This document shows positions 1-7,743 of a stretch of DNA of 32,381 bases, in pieces. The position numbers and the translations under genes are program-made. Each line of letters opens with the position of its first letter. Within the stretch, counting starts at the first letter, position 1. The notes beneath the pieces were generated by a model, which saw only the letters and a program-made list of their open reading frames with translations, was not told the DNA's origin and made no database searches. Source of the DNA: Chitinophaga pinensis (GTDB lineage: Bacteria; Bacteroidota; Bacteroidia; B-17B0; Aurantibacillaceae); the NCBI GenBank assembly GCA_945887955.1, contig CAMCZO010000029.1:1-32381 (forward strand), in the 5' to 3' direction.

Positions 1-96
1 TTATTATTATTATTTAACTAATGTTCTTATAAATAAAGTTTTTATTCATCGCAATAAGTTTTTAAATTTATAACAATTATTTTTTTATTTAGATAT

Positions 97-1128
97 ATGA
101 TTATTAAACGCTTAGCTTTTTTTTGTTGTAGTATTTTTATTTTAAGTTATTTTAAAGCTCAAACCGAAAAAGATGGTTTAGTTAATTGGTTAAGCATTAA
201 AGAAGCTCAAAAAAAGAATAAAGAAGTTCAAAAACCATTTATTATTGATATATATACCGATTGGTGCGGCTGGTGCAAACACATGATGAAAACAACTTAT
301 TCTAATGCAGGAATAGCAAATTATATTAATTCTAATTTTTATCCCGTAAAGTTTGATGCTGAAACAAAAGATACCATTGAATATAACGGCAAGATTTATA
401 AACCTACTTCTAAAGAACCAAAAACACCTCATGAATTGGCAATCAAATTTTTGGGAACTAGTTTAAGTTACCCTTCTACTATGTTTGTGACTAATAATTT
501 TGAGTATAATTTATTAAGTCAAGGATTTATTGAAGATAAAAAAATTGAACCTTTATTAATTTTTATGGTCGAGAATGCTTGGCGAAATTCAGTTTATGAT
601 GAATTTAGTAAACATTTTAACCGAACTTTTATTGATACTAATTATATTAAAACTCCAGTAAAAATATACTCAGTTTCTGAACTTGAAAAGCTTCAAAAGA
701 AAAAACCAAAAAAAGTATTAGTAAATATTAATGCAGATTTTTGTAATACAGGCAGGGTAATGACACAAACTACTTTTGTGGACACCTTAATTGCTTCTTA
801 TATTAATAAATATTTTTATTTAGTAAATATTAACGCGGCTTCAAATGATACGATTATTTTTAAAAACGAAAAATATTTTAAAGTGCTTACAAATAATTTT
901 CCATTGCACAGTTTAGCATTAAAATTTTCTAATAATAAACTTAGTTTACCTACTTTGTGTTTACTAGATGAAAACTTAAATACGATCGATGCGTTAAACT
1001 TTTATCAATCGCCTGAAAGAATTAAACCCATATTAGCTTATATTGGAAGCAACAGCTATAAAACAAAAACGTTTAATGATTTTATGCAAGAATACACAAA
1101 ACCGAAAAATAATTCAACTAAAAAATGA
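97..1128 (+). CDS. Secreted tandem thioredoxin-fold protein
   Basis: A 343-residue protein with an N-terminal signal peptide (about residues 1-21, ending FKAQ), so it is probably periplasmic or extracytoplasmic. It holds two thioredoxin-like halves. The first (about 28-160) has a classical WCGWC active site with Cys57 and Cys60 and a candidate cis-proline at 125. The second (about 188-320) repeats the same layout (NADFC, then a SLPT cis-Pro at 285), but the active site reads FCNTG: Cys216 is kept and the resolving cysteine is replaced by Gly219. I infer a thiol-disulfide role for domain 1 and a monothiol or structural role for domain 2. The stop codon overlaps the start of the next gene in an ATGA, which implies translational coupling. 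The specific substrate is unknown. The first 96 bases upstream are AT-rich with no clear TAnnTTTG element. Confidence 0.82.
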   Translation: MIIKRLAFFCCSIFILSYFKAQTEKDGLVNWLSIKEAQKKNKEVQKPFIIDIYTDWCGWCKHMMKTTYSNAGIANYINSNFYPVKFDAETKDTIEYNGKIYKPTSKEPKTPHELAIKFLGTSLSYPSTMFVTNNFEYNLLSQGFIEDKKIEPLLIFMVENAWRNSVYDEFSKHFNRTFIDTNYIKTPVKIYSVSELEKLQKKKPKKVLVNINADFCNTGRVMTQTTFVDTLIASYINKYFYLVNINAASNDTIIFKNEKYFKVLTNNFPLHSLALKFSNNKLSLPTLCLLDENLNTIDALNFYQSPERIKPILAYIGSNSYKTKTFNDFMQEYTKPKNNSTKK

Positions 1129-2093
1129 GTCCTTCAAACATTCATCATTTAAATTCAGCACTTATGGTAATCTCTTGCCTTGTTGCTTTTTTTATACCCT
1201 TCGAATTATTTTTATTTTCATATGCTATTTTAGGCCCCTTGCATTATTTAACCGAAATTGGTTGGCTACATAAAAAAAATTATTTCACTAAAGGAAAAAA
1301 TGATTTTATATTTTTGATTATAGGCTGTGTTTTAATTGTTTATTGGAATTATTTTCCAATTAAAAACTATACCAGAACAGCTGATGTTTTATTGTTTTGT
1401 TTGTTTTTAAGCATTGTGTTTGTTTTTATTAAAGATTGGCTTTATCGTTGGATTTTAATACTGTTATCTGTAATTATAATTGGTGTATTAAATAATTCGC
1501 CCCAATATTTCACTTGGTTTGGAATTTTTTTACCAACTATTATTCATGTATTTATTTTTACCTGGGTCTTTATGCTTTATGGCGTAATTAAAGAAAAATC
1601 TATTCCTGGCTTAATTTCAATAGCTGTTTTAATTTTATGTACAGTTTTGTTGTTTATTATTCAGCCAACAAACCTAATTTATAAGGTTAGTGAGTTTACC
1701 ATGAAAAGTTATGGTGGCTTTAGTGAATTAAATTTTAGATTAATTAATTTTTTAAATTTATCTAAATTAACTGAAGTTAAACAAATATTTACTACTCAAG
1801 TTGGTTTTGTAATAATGCGATTTATCGCCTTTGCCTATACCTATCATTATTTAAATTGGTTTTCAAAAACATCGGTTATTAAGTGGCATTTGGTTCCTAA
1901 AAAAACTTTATTTTTAACATTAATTATTTGGCTTCTTTCAATTTCGATCTATTTTTACGACTACACTGTAGGCCTGCAAGTTCTTTTGTTTTTAAGTTTT
2001 TTACATGTGTTTTTAGAGTTTCCTTTAAATGTAATGTCTTTTACAGGAATAGGAAAAGAACTGTCGGCCTTTAACATCAAAAAAACAAAATAA
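1125..2093 (+). CDS. Polytopic membrane protein with conserved-looking histidines
   Basis: A 322-residue integral membrane protein with about nine or ten hydrophobic helices. The start ATG overlaps the previous stop (ATGA at 1125-1128), so the pair is an operon. Histidines lie within or beside predicted helices: GPLHYL (His40), WLH (His49), TIIHVF (His141), YTYHYL (His241), KWH (His255) and FLHVFLEFP (His294). This spacing is reminiscent of the Brp/Blh carotene-cleaving dioxygenase superfamily, which binds iron through membrane histidines. That resemblance is my inference and is not strong: the canonical Blh motifs are not plainly present. The safe call is a conserved-type membrane protein of unknown function paired with a secreted thioredoxin-like protein. 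Confidence 0.75.
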   Translation: MSPSNIHHLNSALMVISCLVAFFIPFELFLFSYAILGPLHYLTEIGWLHKKNYFTKGKNDFIFLIIGCVLIVYWNYFPIKNYTRTADVLLFCLFLSIVFVFIKDWLYRWILILLSVIIIGVLNNSPQYFTWFGIFLPTIIHVFIFTWVFMLYGVIKEKSIPGLISIAVLILCTVLLFIIQPTNLIYKVSEFTMKSYGGFSELNFRLINFLNLSKLTEVKQIFTTQVGFVIMRFIAFAYTYHYLNWFSKTSVIKWHLVPKKTLFLTLIIWLLSISIYFYDYTVGLQVLLFLSFLHVFLEFPLNVMSFTGIGKELSAFNIKKTK

Positions 2094-2191
2094 ATTAGTT
2101 AAAAATAGATTATCATTTAGTTCATTTAATTCAGAAATATTTTTGAAATTAATATTTAATGCAAAAAAAATATTTAAGTAATTTGTGTGCC

Positions 2192-2833
2192 CTACTCTTT
2201 TAAAAACGGATTATGACTTCGCTCGAAACCAATTGTAGTCATAGACCCATGTCCACTATAAACTTTCACATGATCAGGCAACAACATTAATTTTTGTTTA
2301 ATAGAATGTATTAAAACATCATGCTCCCCTCCAGGCAAATCACTTCTGCCTATACTCCCTTGAAATAAAACATCGCCACTAATAAGAATTAAGTTACTTG
2401 GATTATAAAACGAAATGCTACCCGGAGAATGTCCTGGTGTAAAGATGCACTTAAATTCATATTGGCCTAAACAAATAATGTCGCCTTCTTTAATAAATTT
2501 GTTAGGCATTGGCGAAGGGCTACAAGAAAATCCATACAACTCAGCTGTTTCGGGCATTCGCTCTAAAAAAAACATTTCGTCGGCATGCACCTCGGGAAGT
2601 AAGCCATAATTATCAAATATAAAACTATTGCCCAACACATGATCTATGTGCGCATGAGTTAATAATAAGCGTTGTAATTTTAGTTTTTTATCCGAAATAA
2701 AACTTTTTAAAATTGTGTTTTCTTTTTCGTTTGAGTTACCTGGATCAATGATAAAAGCTAAGCCATCATCATCATAAATTAAATAGGTGTTTTGTTGAAA
2801 CTCATTAAAGCAAAATGATTTTAAATGTAACAT
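2192..2833 (-). CDS. Metallo-beta-lactamase-fold hydrolase (glyoxalase II-like)
   Basis: A 213-residue cytoplasmic protein with the metal-binding signature of the MBL superfamily: THAHIDH (His60, His62, Asp64, His65), PGHSPGS (third histidine), SGD (bridging Asp near 153) and YSGHG (last histidine). The length matches single-domain hydroxyacylglutathione hydrolase-like enzymes, which usually carry two zinc or iron ions; it lacks the C-terminal glutathione-binding domain of true GloB. A hydrolytic thioesterase-type role is therefore likely and the substrate is open. The start lies 2 nt after the stop of the amidohydrolase at 2836-3990, so the two are almost certainly co-transcribed. Confidence 0.88.
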   Translation of the reverse strand: MLHLKSFCFNEFQQNTYLIYDDDGLAFIIDPGNSNEKENTILKSFISDKKLKLQRLLLTHAHIDHVLGNSFIFDNYGLLPEVHADEMFFLERMPETAELYGFSCSPSPMPNKFIKEGDIICLGQYEFKCIFTPGHSPGSISFYNPSNLILISGDVLFQGSIGRSDLPGGEHDVLIHSIKQKLMLLPDHVKVYSGHGSMTTIGFERSHNPFLKE

Positions 2834-2835
2834 GG

Positions 2836-3990
2836 TTAAGCTATTTTTTTTATAAAGTTGAGTTGTGTGTCGCTGTGTTGAATTAGATTTAAACCAGTAT
2901 TTTTTCCTATAATTAATTTCCCGAATTTATCCTCGATGCCTAATGCCTTGGCACCATTATAGGTTAAGGCCTTCAAAATTGATTCAATAGAAATTGATGG
3001 CGATTTAGCCAAAAGAATAGATGCCTCGAAACACATATCTAATTTTTGATTGCTGGCTAAACTATCGGTTCCTATGCACCAATTTTGATTGTGATTTAAA
3101 AACAAGTCGCAATTTGGTAATGTGTTTTCTATAAATAAATTGGCGCCTGGACAAAAACACCAATTTATAAATTTATATTTACTGGCAATTATATCTTCCT
3201 CTTTACAAAATGTATTATGAACTAAAAGCGATTTTTTATTTGGAATAACATCTAAATACGACAATAAACTTGATGTTTTTGGAGGGGTAAACCAATTGAT
3301 ATCAATATTTAAATAGGCAAATAAATCATTAATACCGCTTGGCCTGCCGGCAAAAAACTTTGTTTCTTCTTCGCTTTCTTGATTATGAATACTAAAAGCT
3401 AAATTATTTGAACTATTATAATTGGCAATTTTATTAATTAATAGTTTAGAAGAACTAAAAGGGGCATGTGCTGCAAGGCTTCCTATTAAATTATAATTCT
3501 CTAATTGCTTAAGAAGGGATAATCCTTTTTCAAAAATAGTTTCACTATGCAATGGATTTAATCCAATTAATTCGATAAAAGTATGGTAATATATTTTGCT
3601 ATTGGCTTTTGTTTTAAACGTAGTATCGATGTTACTAATGTCTCCAACAGCCACAATTCCACTTTCCCACATTTTAAAATCTGCTTCAATGGCCGCATCT
3701 TCTTGCTCTTTTTTATTAAAATTATTGCGCTTAGCGATCACTTGTTTTAAAAATTCAATTAAGCCTGTCTTAGACTCTATCTGAGAAAACAAATGGCTTA
3801 ATTCTAAATGACAATGTGCATTCACAAAACCAGGGGCAATAATACCATCATAATGCTCAATTTCAGAACTTTGTATTTCTGTTTTTTTTACAATATCTTT
3901 CAATAGTCCAAAATCATCAATTACTAGTGCCATCTCTTGCGACAAAAAATTTATCCCAGTAAATATGCTATTAGCACTTATGATTCGCAT
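2836..3990 (-). CDS. Amidohydrolase-superfamily deaminase/hydrolase
   Basis: A 384-residue TIM-barrel metal-dependent hydrolase. The N-terminal beta segment is followed by GFVNAHCHLELSH, the HxH metal site (His59 and His61 in this numbering). Further motifs are AHAPFSSS, HNQESEEE (histidine plus glutamate pair) and CIGTDSLASN with the metal-binding aspartate, the order seen in the MtaD/TrzN/guanine-deaminase-like branch. The reaction is probably deamination of a purine or nucleoside-like compound, but the substrate cannot be read from sequence. I chose the ATG at 3988-3990 over an in-frame start 90 nt upstream because homologues of this family begin just before the first beta strand, the longer form would overlap rlmN, and a TAACTTTG promoter element lies immediately before this ATG. 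Confidence 0.83.
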   Translation of the reverse strand: MRIISANSIFTGINFLSQEMALVIDDFGLLKDIVKKTEIQSSEIEHYDGIIAPGFVNAHCHLELSHLFSQIESKTGLIEFLKQVIAKRNNFNKKEQEDAAIEADFKMWESGIVAVGDISNIDTTFKTKANSKIYYHTFIELIGLNPLHSETIFEKGLSLLKQLENYNLIGSLAAHAPFSSSKLLINKIANYNSSNNLAFSIHNQESEEETKFFAGRPSGINDLFAYLNIDINWFTPPKTSSLLSYLDVIPNKKSLLVHNTFCKEEDIIASKYKFINWCFCPGANLFIENTLPNCDLFLNHNQNWCIGTDSLASNQKLDMCFEASILLAKSPSISIESILKALTYNGAKALGIEDKFGKLIIGKNTGLNLIQHSDTQLNFIKKIA

Positions 3991-3993
3991 AGC

Positions 3994-4001
3994 CAAAGTT
4001 A
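3994..4001 (-). promoter_or_regulatory. Bacteroidota -7 element for the amidohydrolase operon
   Basis: On the minus strand the sequence reads TAACTTTG, a full match to the Bacteroidota primary sigma -7 consensus TAnnTTTG, and the ATG follows after only 3 nt. No good -33 TTTG is seen at the usual distance. If it is used, the transcript would be leaderless or almost so. Confidence 0.55.
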
Positions 4002-4021
4002 GTAATTTATCAATGAAATGG

Positions 4022-4029
4022 TATCTTTG
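4022..4029 (+). promoter_or_regulatory. Bacteroidota -7 element for rlmN
   Basis: TATCTTTG matches TAnnTTTG exactly and ends 12 nt before the rlmN ATG, giving an expected leader of under 10 nt. The -33 region is poor. It is back-to-back with the promoter of the divergent amidohydrolase in a 51-bp intergenic region. Confidence 0.6.
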
Positions 4030-4041
4030 TAATCGGTTAAA

Positions 4042-5100
4042 ATGATAAAAAAAGACATACGTGCTCTTAGTCAGGATCAATTAATTGATTTGTTTACTAC
4101 TATTGAAGAACCGGTATTTAGAGCTAAACAAGTTTATGATTGGCTTTGGTCAAAAGGAGTAATTGATTTTAACCAAATGTCGAATCTTTCAAAAAAAGTA
4201 CGCGAATATTTAGAAAACAATTTTGTAATTAATGCGGTTCAAATTCATGAGCTACAAATTAGTTCTGACAAAACTATAAAATGCGCTATGCGCTTGCACG
4301 ATAATTATGTAGTTGAAAGTGTTTTAATACCTCATCGATTAAGAATGACGGCCTGCATTTCTTCGCAGGTAGGCTGTAGCTTATCCTGTACTTTTTGTGC
4401 AACAGGCAAATTAAAACGCATGCGAAATTTAAATGCTGATGAGATATTTGATCAAGTCGTATTAATAAAAAATACTGCCGCCGAAAAATATAAGGCCCCC
4501 TTAACCAATATTGTATATATGGGAATGGGCGAACCTTTACTTAATTATAAAGAAGTGCTTAGTTCGGTTGATAAAATAACAAGTCCAACTGGCTTGGGAA
4601 TGGCAGCTAAACGCATAACCGTATCTACAGCTGGGGTTGCAAAAATGATTAGTAAGCTTGGCGATGATGAAGTTAGATTTAATTTAGCACTTTCGTTACA
4701 TGCTGCCAATGACGAAAAACGCAATCACATTATGCCTATTAACGAAACTAATAGTTTAGATAATTTAGCTCAGGCCCTTCAACATTTTACAGAAAAAACA
4801 GGCTCAAGGCCAACCTTTGAATACATTGCGTTTAAAGACTTTAATGATTCGATAAAAGATGCTCAAGAATTAGTAAATTATTGTAAAAAAGTAAAAAGTA
4901 AAGTAAATATTATTGAGTATAATTCGATTGATGGAAGTGATTTTATTCAAACTAGTAAAGAACGATTGTTAGCATTTACTCAGCACTTAGAAAAAAATGG
5001 CGTAATTTGTAATGTAAGACATAGCAGGGGCAAAGATATTGATGCAGCCTGTGGACAATTAGCAAATAAAAACAAATTAATTTCTCCAGAATTAAAATAA
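4042..5100 (+). CDS. rlmN: 23S rRNA/tRNA adenine-C2 methyltransferase RlmN
   Basis: A 352-residue radical-SAM enzyme that methylates C2 of A2503 in 23S rRNA and A37 in some tRNAs. The radical-SAM cluster motif is present as GCSLSCTFCATG (Cys112, Cys116, Cys119), with NIVYMGMGEPLLN downstream and the C-terminal NVRHSRGKDIDAACGQL segment, which contains the cysteine (Cys337) that forms the methyl-carrying intermediate in this family. The N-terminal accessory domain (FRAKQVYDWLW) is also typical. Length is normal for the family. It heads a plus-strand operon with the prenyl synthase (18-nt gap) and a lipoprotein. Confidence 0.97.
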   Translation: MIKKDIRALSQDQLIDLFTTIEEPVFRAKQVYDWLWSKGVIDFNQMSNLSKKVREYLENNFVINAVQIHELQISSDKTIKCAMRLHDNYVVESVLIPHRLRMTACISSQVGCSLSCTFCATGKLKRMRNLNADEIFDQVVLIKNTAAEKYKAPLTNIVYMGMGEPLLNYKEVLSSVDKITSPTGLGMAAKRITVSTAGVAKMISKLGDDEVRFNLALSLHAANDEKRNHIMPINETNSLDNLAQALQHFTEKTGSRPTFEYIAFKDFNDSIKDAQELVNYCKKVKSKVNIIEYNSIDGSDFIQTSKERLLAFTQHLEKNGVICNVRHSRGKDIDAACGQLANKNKLISPELK

Positions 5101-5118
5101 ATTTAAATTTAATCTCTT

Positions 5119-6096
5119 GTGTCAAAAATAGTTGACGAAATAAAAAAGCCCATTGCAATTCAAATGGTAGCCTTCGAAAATAAGTTTAAGGATGCTATGC
5201 AAAGTTCAGTGCCATTATTAGATAAAATAACCAATTACATTTTAAAGCGAAAGGGTAAACAAATTCGACCTATGCTTGTGTTTTTATCTGCTCAAATAAA
5301 TGGAGAGATTAACGAAACCACGCACAGAGCAGCGGCTTTGATTGAGTTATTGCATACGGCTACTTTAGTTCATGATGATGTGGTAGATGATAGTAATGAG
5401 CGGCGAGGCTTTTTTAGCATAAATGCTTTATGGAAAAATAAAATAGCAGTTTTAATAGGTGACTTTTTATTATCAAAGGGCCTTTTATTGTCTTTAGATA
5501 ATAATGACTTTCATTTACTTAAAATTGTAAGCACTGCAGTTAGAGACATGAGTGAGGGAGAATTGCTTCAAATTGAAAAGGCGAGACGTTTAGATATTTC
5601 TGAAGAAATTTATTTTGAAATTATTACAAAAAAAACAGCCGCACTTATTGCCGCCTGCTGTGCTGCAGGTTGCGCTTCGGTTACAACAAACGAAAACGTA
5701 ATTGCCTTAGCTAAAGAATTTGGAACGCTTACTGGAATTGCTTTTCAAATCAAAGACGATTTATTTGATTTTGCTGATGATACATCAATTGGAAAACCAA
5801 CTGGAATAGATATTAAAGAAAAGAAAATGACTTTACCTTTAATTTATGCTTTAAATAATTGTACTTGGATCGAAAAACGTAAAATCATCAACATCATTAA
5901 AAATCATAGCCAAGAAAGTGAAAAGGTTAAACAGGTAATTGATTTTGTGATAGAAAAAGGCGGCATCATTTACGCCAATAAAATTATGAATGATTATAAA
6001 AATAAAGCATTAATTGCATTAAATAAGTTTCCTGATAACGAAGCACGAAAAAGTTTAGAGCGTTTACTTGTATATGTTATCGAAAGAAAAAAATAA
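5119..6096 (+). CDS. Long-chain trans-polyprenyl diphosphate synthase
   Basis: A 325-residue all-helical prenyltransferase with both aspartate-rich motifs: DDVVD (residues 86-90, first aspartate-rich motif) and DDLFD (213-217), plus the GKQIRP substrate-binding segment (47-51). It condenses isopentenyl diphosphate onto an allylic primer; in Bacteroidota this type usually makes the menaquinone side chain (IspB-like). Chain length cannot be decided from what I see. The start is a GTG at 5119, 18 nt after the rlmN stop; it fits the normal N-terminus of the family (the IKKPI segment at about 8) and there is no suitable in-frame ATG near it. The stop is followed after 5 nt by the next gene, so the three form an operon. 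Confidence 0.93.
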   Translation: MSKIVDEIKKPIAIQMVAFENKFKDAMQSSVPLLDKITNYILKRKGKQIRPMLVFLSAQINGEINETTHRAAALIELLHTATLVHDDVVDDSNERRGFFSINALWKNKIAVLIGDFLLSKGLLLSLDNNDFHLLKIVSTAVRDMSEGELLQIEKARRLDISEEIYFEIITKKTAALIAACCAAGCASVTTNENVIALAKEFGTLTGIAFQIKDDLFDFADDTSIGKPTGIDIKEKKMTLPLIYALNNCTWIEKRKIINIIKNHSQESEKVKQVIDFVIEKGGIIYANKIMNDYKNKALIALNKFPDNEARKSLERLLVYVIERKK

Positions 6097-6101
6097 ATGA
6101 T

Positions 6102-6596
6102 ATGAAAAAAATATATATTCTAAGCCTGAGTTGTTTTTTTATTTTTTTATTTAGTTGTACTCGCGATGATAAATATACTGAGTCTGAAAAACAAATAATA
6201 GACTCAATATCAAAAGTAAAACAAAAATTTAAAGCTGATTCTTTAAAAAGAACAAATCCATTGTTAATTGTAGCTCCTGACACCAATTATACTGGAGATT
6301 ATGTAGATAAATATTCAAACGGAATTACAAAGTTTAAAGGATATTTTCGTTTTGGAAAAAGACATGGTCAATGGCTATCTTTTTATCCTAATGGATTAAT
6401 GTGGAGCGAAATGTTTTATGATAAAGGCTTAAGAGATGGAAAAAATACAACTTATTTTGAAAATGGAAAAATTAGATATATCGGTTTTTACAAAAATAAT
6501 TTACAAGATAGTATTTGGACTTATTATGATACCATAGGAAAAATAGCGACCACAATTTTATATCAAAAAGACAGAATCGTAAAAAAAATAAATTAA
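6102..6596 (+). CDS. Lipoprotein with MORN-like (YwqK-type) repeats
   Basis: A 164-residue protein with a lipoprotein signal (LFSC, Cys19). Residues about 70-155 hold three or more variants of the short repeat G-x-(W/Y)-x-x-(Y/F)-x-x-x-G-(K/L), for example GQWLSFYPNG, GKNTTYFENG and DSIWTYYD. This is the MORN-2/YwqK-type beta-hairpin repeat common in Bacteroidota. Databases often label such proteins as a toxin-antitoxin YwqK antitoxin, but nothing here suggests a toxin partner. The role is unknown; it is likely anchored in a membrane and co-transcribed with the prenyl synthase. Its stop is 4 nt from the stop of the convergent gene at 6601. Confidence 0.8.
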   Translation: MKKIYILSLSCFFIFLFSCTRDDKYTESEKQIIDSISKVKQKFKADSLKRTNPLLIVAPDTNYTGDYVDKYSNGITKFKGYFRFGKRHGQWLSFYPNGLMWSEMFYDKGLRDGKNTTYFENGKIRYIGFYKNNLQDSIWTYYDTIGKIATTILYQKDRIVKKIN

Positions 6597-6600
6597 ATTA

Positions 6601-6939
6601 TTACTTTTTCCAAACCGTTTTTATAAATTTTGCTGCATTAAATTCTTCGCCGTTTATTCTGGTATTACCAGCAATGCCACCTAATTGCCCTTTAATATTG
6701 CATTTGGAATCGAAAACTGTTGCTGCCAAATCTGCACCACAAGAGCCATCTATAAAAACATATACAAATTCAGATTGAAATTGATACTCGTCAACCTGAG
6801 GGTCTGAACAAAAAGCGTCTTTTTCGAAGGCACTTATTTTAGTCCTAATACAATTCGGTGTCCCTTCTTCGATTTCTAATTTTTTGCAAGCAGAAAAAAG
6901 TGTTACCGCAAATAAAAGATATAAAATTAAATTTTTCAT
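6601..6939 (-). CDS. Small hypothetical lipoprotein
   Basis: A 112-residue protein with a lipobox (LFSAC, Cys18) after a hydrophobic signal sequence. The mature part contains several cysteines (in NCIRTKI, FCSDP, GSCGAD and SKCNIKG) and ends with FIKTVWKK. It resembles small Bacteroidota lipoproteins of unknown function in which a short loop-rich domain is predicted; I do not recognise a characterised family. A weak TAnnTTAG element (minus strand, 6949-6956) precedes the start. It is the first gene of the accessory stretch between the rlmN operon and gatC. Confidence 0.75.
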   Translation of the reverse strand: MKNLILYLLFAVTLFSACKKLEIEEGTPNCIRTKISAFEKDAFCSDPQVDEYQFQSEFVYVFIDGSCGADLAATVFDSKCNIKGQLGGIAGNTRINGEEFNAAKFIKTVWKK

Positions 6940-7009
6940 ATTTGAATTCTAAGATACAATTTATTGGAAGGAATTAAAATAAAATTTTTTAAGTAAATTT
7001 TAATTTTGA

Positions 7010-7018
7010 GTTATAGGC
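7010..7018 (+). repeat. Left cassette boundary: 9-bp box GTTATAGGC
   Basis: GTTATAGGC is the exact reverse complement of GCCTATAAC at 7736-7744, which straddles the toxin stop codon. In an integron cassette the left end carries the TTRRRY-like part of the R' box contributed by the cassette after recombination at G/TT. I therefore place the left cassette boundary between 7010 and 7011. No hairpin or older attC is visible immediately upstream. Confidence 0.55.
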
Positions 7019-7025
7019 AAGTCAA

Positions 7026-7057
7026 TTTGGAGTTTCTAGATTAAATACGTATCTTTG
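7026..7057 (+). promoter_or_regulatory. Bacteroidota promoter of the toxin-antitoxin cassette
   Basis: TTTG (7026-7029), a 20-bp spacer, and TATCTTTG (7050-7057) together match the -33/-7 consensus TTTG-N17-23-TAnnTTTG. The transcription start would fall near 7061, about 15 nt before the ATG at 7076, which also decides the antitoxin start. The promoter lies inside the proposed cassette, so the module would be expressed wherever it lands. Confidence 0.75.
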
Positions 7058-7075
7058 TTAAAAATACACGTAATT

Positions 7076-7318
7076 ATGACAACTAAATTAACCTTGACAG
7101 TAGAAAAGTCAATTATAGAAAGAGCGAAATCATACGCAAAAAACACAGGTAGAAGTTTATCCGAACTCATTGAAAATTATTTGGAAACAATAACTCAAGA
7201 AAGCGGAGAAGAAAGACTTTCTCCAAAACTGAACAAAATAGTAGGCTCTGTTAAACTTCCAAAGAACTTTGACCAAGAAAAAGAATTGCGTACTTATTTT
7301 GAATCAAAACATTTATGA
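7076..7318 (+). CDS. Antitoxin, ribbon-helix-helix-like (DUF6364 type)
   Basis: An 80-residue protein starting MTTKLTLTV, followed by a helix (about 11-24) and the segment GRSLSELIENYLETIT. The strand-helix-helix order is that of ribbon-helix-helix DNA-binding antitoxins; Bacteroidota proteins of this look are usually named DUF6364 and paired with PIN toxins. It should bind and neutralise the downstream toxin and autoregulate the operon. I chose the ATG at 7076 rather than a TTG at 7055, because 7055 lies inside the -7 promoter element. The stop overlaps the toxin start (ATGA, 7315-7318). Confidence 0.85.
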   Translation: MTTKLTLTVEKSIIERAKSYAKNTGRSLSELIENYLETITQESGEERLSPKLNKIVGSVKLPKNFDQEKELRTYFESKHL

Positions 7319-7743
7319 AAAAGGTATTTCTAGACACTAATATAATTGTTGATTTAATTGCTGACAGAAAGCCATTTAGCAAGTATTCAATTGAAATATT
7401 TAAGAAAGCTGAAGAAAAGAAAATTAAATTATTTACATCTTCTCATTCTATTGCAACAACTCATTATTTATTAAAAAAATATCTCGAAGAAAAAATACTT
7501 CGTGATGTTTTATACAATTTACTAGATTATGTGACTGTTATAGCTGTCGACACAGACGTATTAAAGAAAGGGCTTCGTTCAAAACATAAGGATTTTGAAG
7601 ATTCAATCCAAATTTTATGTGCATCAACAATAGAAAAAATTGACTGCATTGTAACACGCAACACCAAAGACTTTCGGGACAGTGAAATACTTGTTTTAAC
7701 ACCGGATGAATTGTGTCTTAGATGGAAGTTGGACAGCCTATAA
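7315..7743 (+). CDS. PIN-domain toxin (VapC-like RNase)
   Basis: A 142-residue PIN domain. Acidic residues expected at the Mg2+ site are present: Asp7 in FLDTNI, Asp96 in DFEDSIQ, and Asp119 in TRNTKDF, the standard closing motif of the VapC-like family. Such toxins cut RNA (often tRNA or rRNA) when their antitoxin is lost. It overlaps the antitoxin by 4 nt. Its stop codon (7741-7743) lies inside the 9-bp box GCCTATAAC that forms the left part of the attC-like site, an economical arrangement typical of integron cassettes. The length is normal and the active site looks intact. Confidence 0.9.
   Translation: MKKVFLDTNIIVDLIADRKPFSKYSIEIFKKAEEKKIKLFTSSHSIATTHYLLKKYLEEKILRDVLYNLLDYVTVIAVDTDVLKKGLRSKHKDFEDSIQILCASTIEKIDCIVTRNTKDFRDSEILVLTPDELCLRWKLDSL

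Noticed and set aside
66-76. TATAAC near the window start as a second cassette boundary
   Set aside because: No partner box or hairpin nearby; six AT-rich bases occur by chance often.
3991-4080. Longer amidohydrolase start at 4080
   Set aside because: It adds 30 residues unlike the family, overlaps rlmN and its promoter, and ignores the -7 element placed just before the ATG at 3990.
6102-6596. MORN-like lipoprotein as antitoxin of a toxin-antitoxin pair
   Set aside because: The database name YwqK antitoxin is uninformative; there is no toxin gene beside it and it carries a lipoprotein signal.
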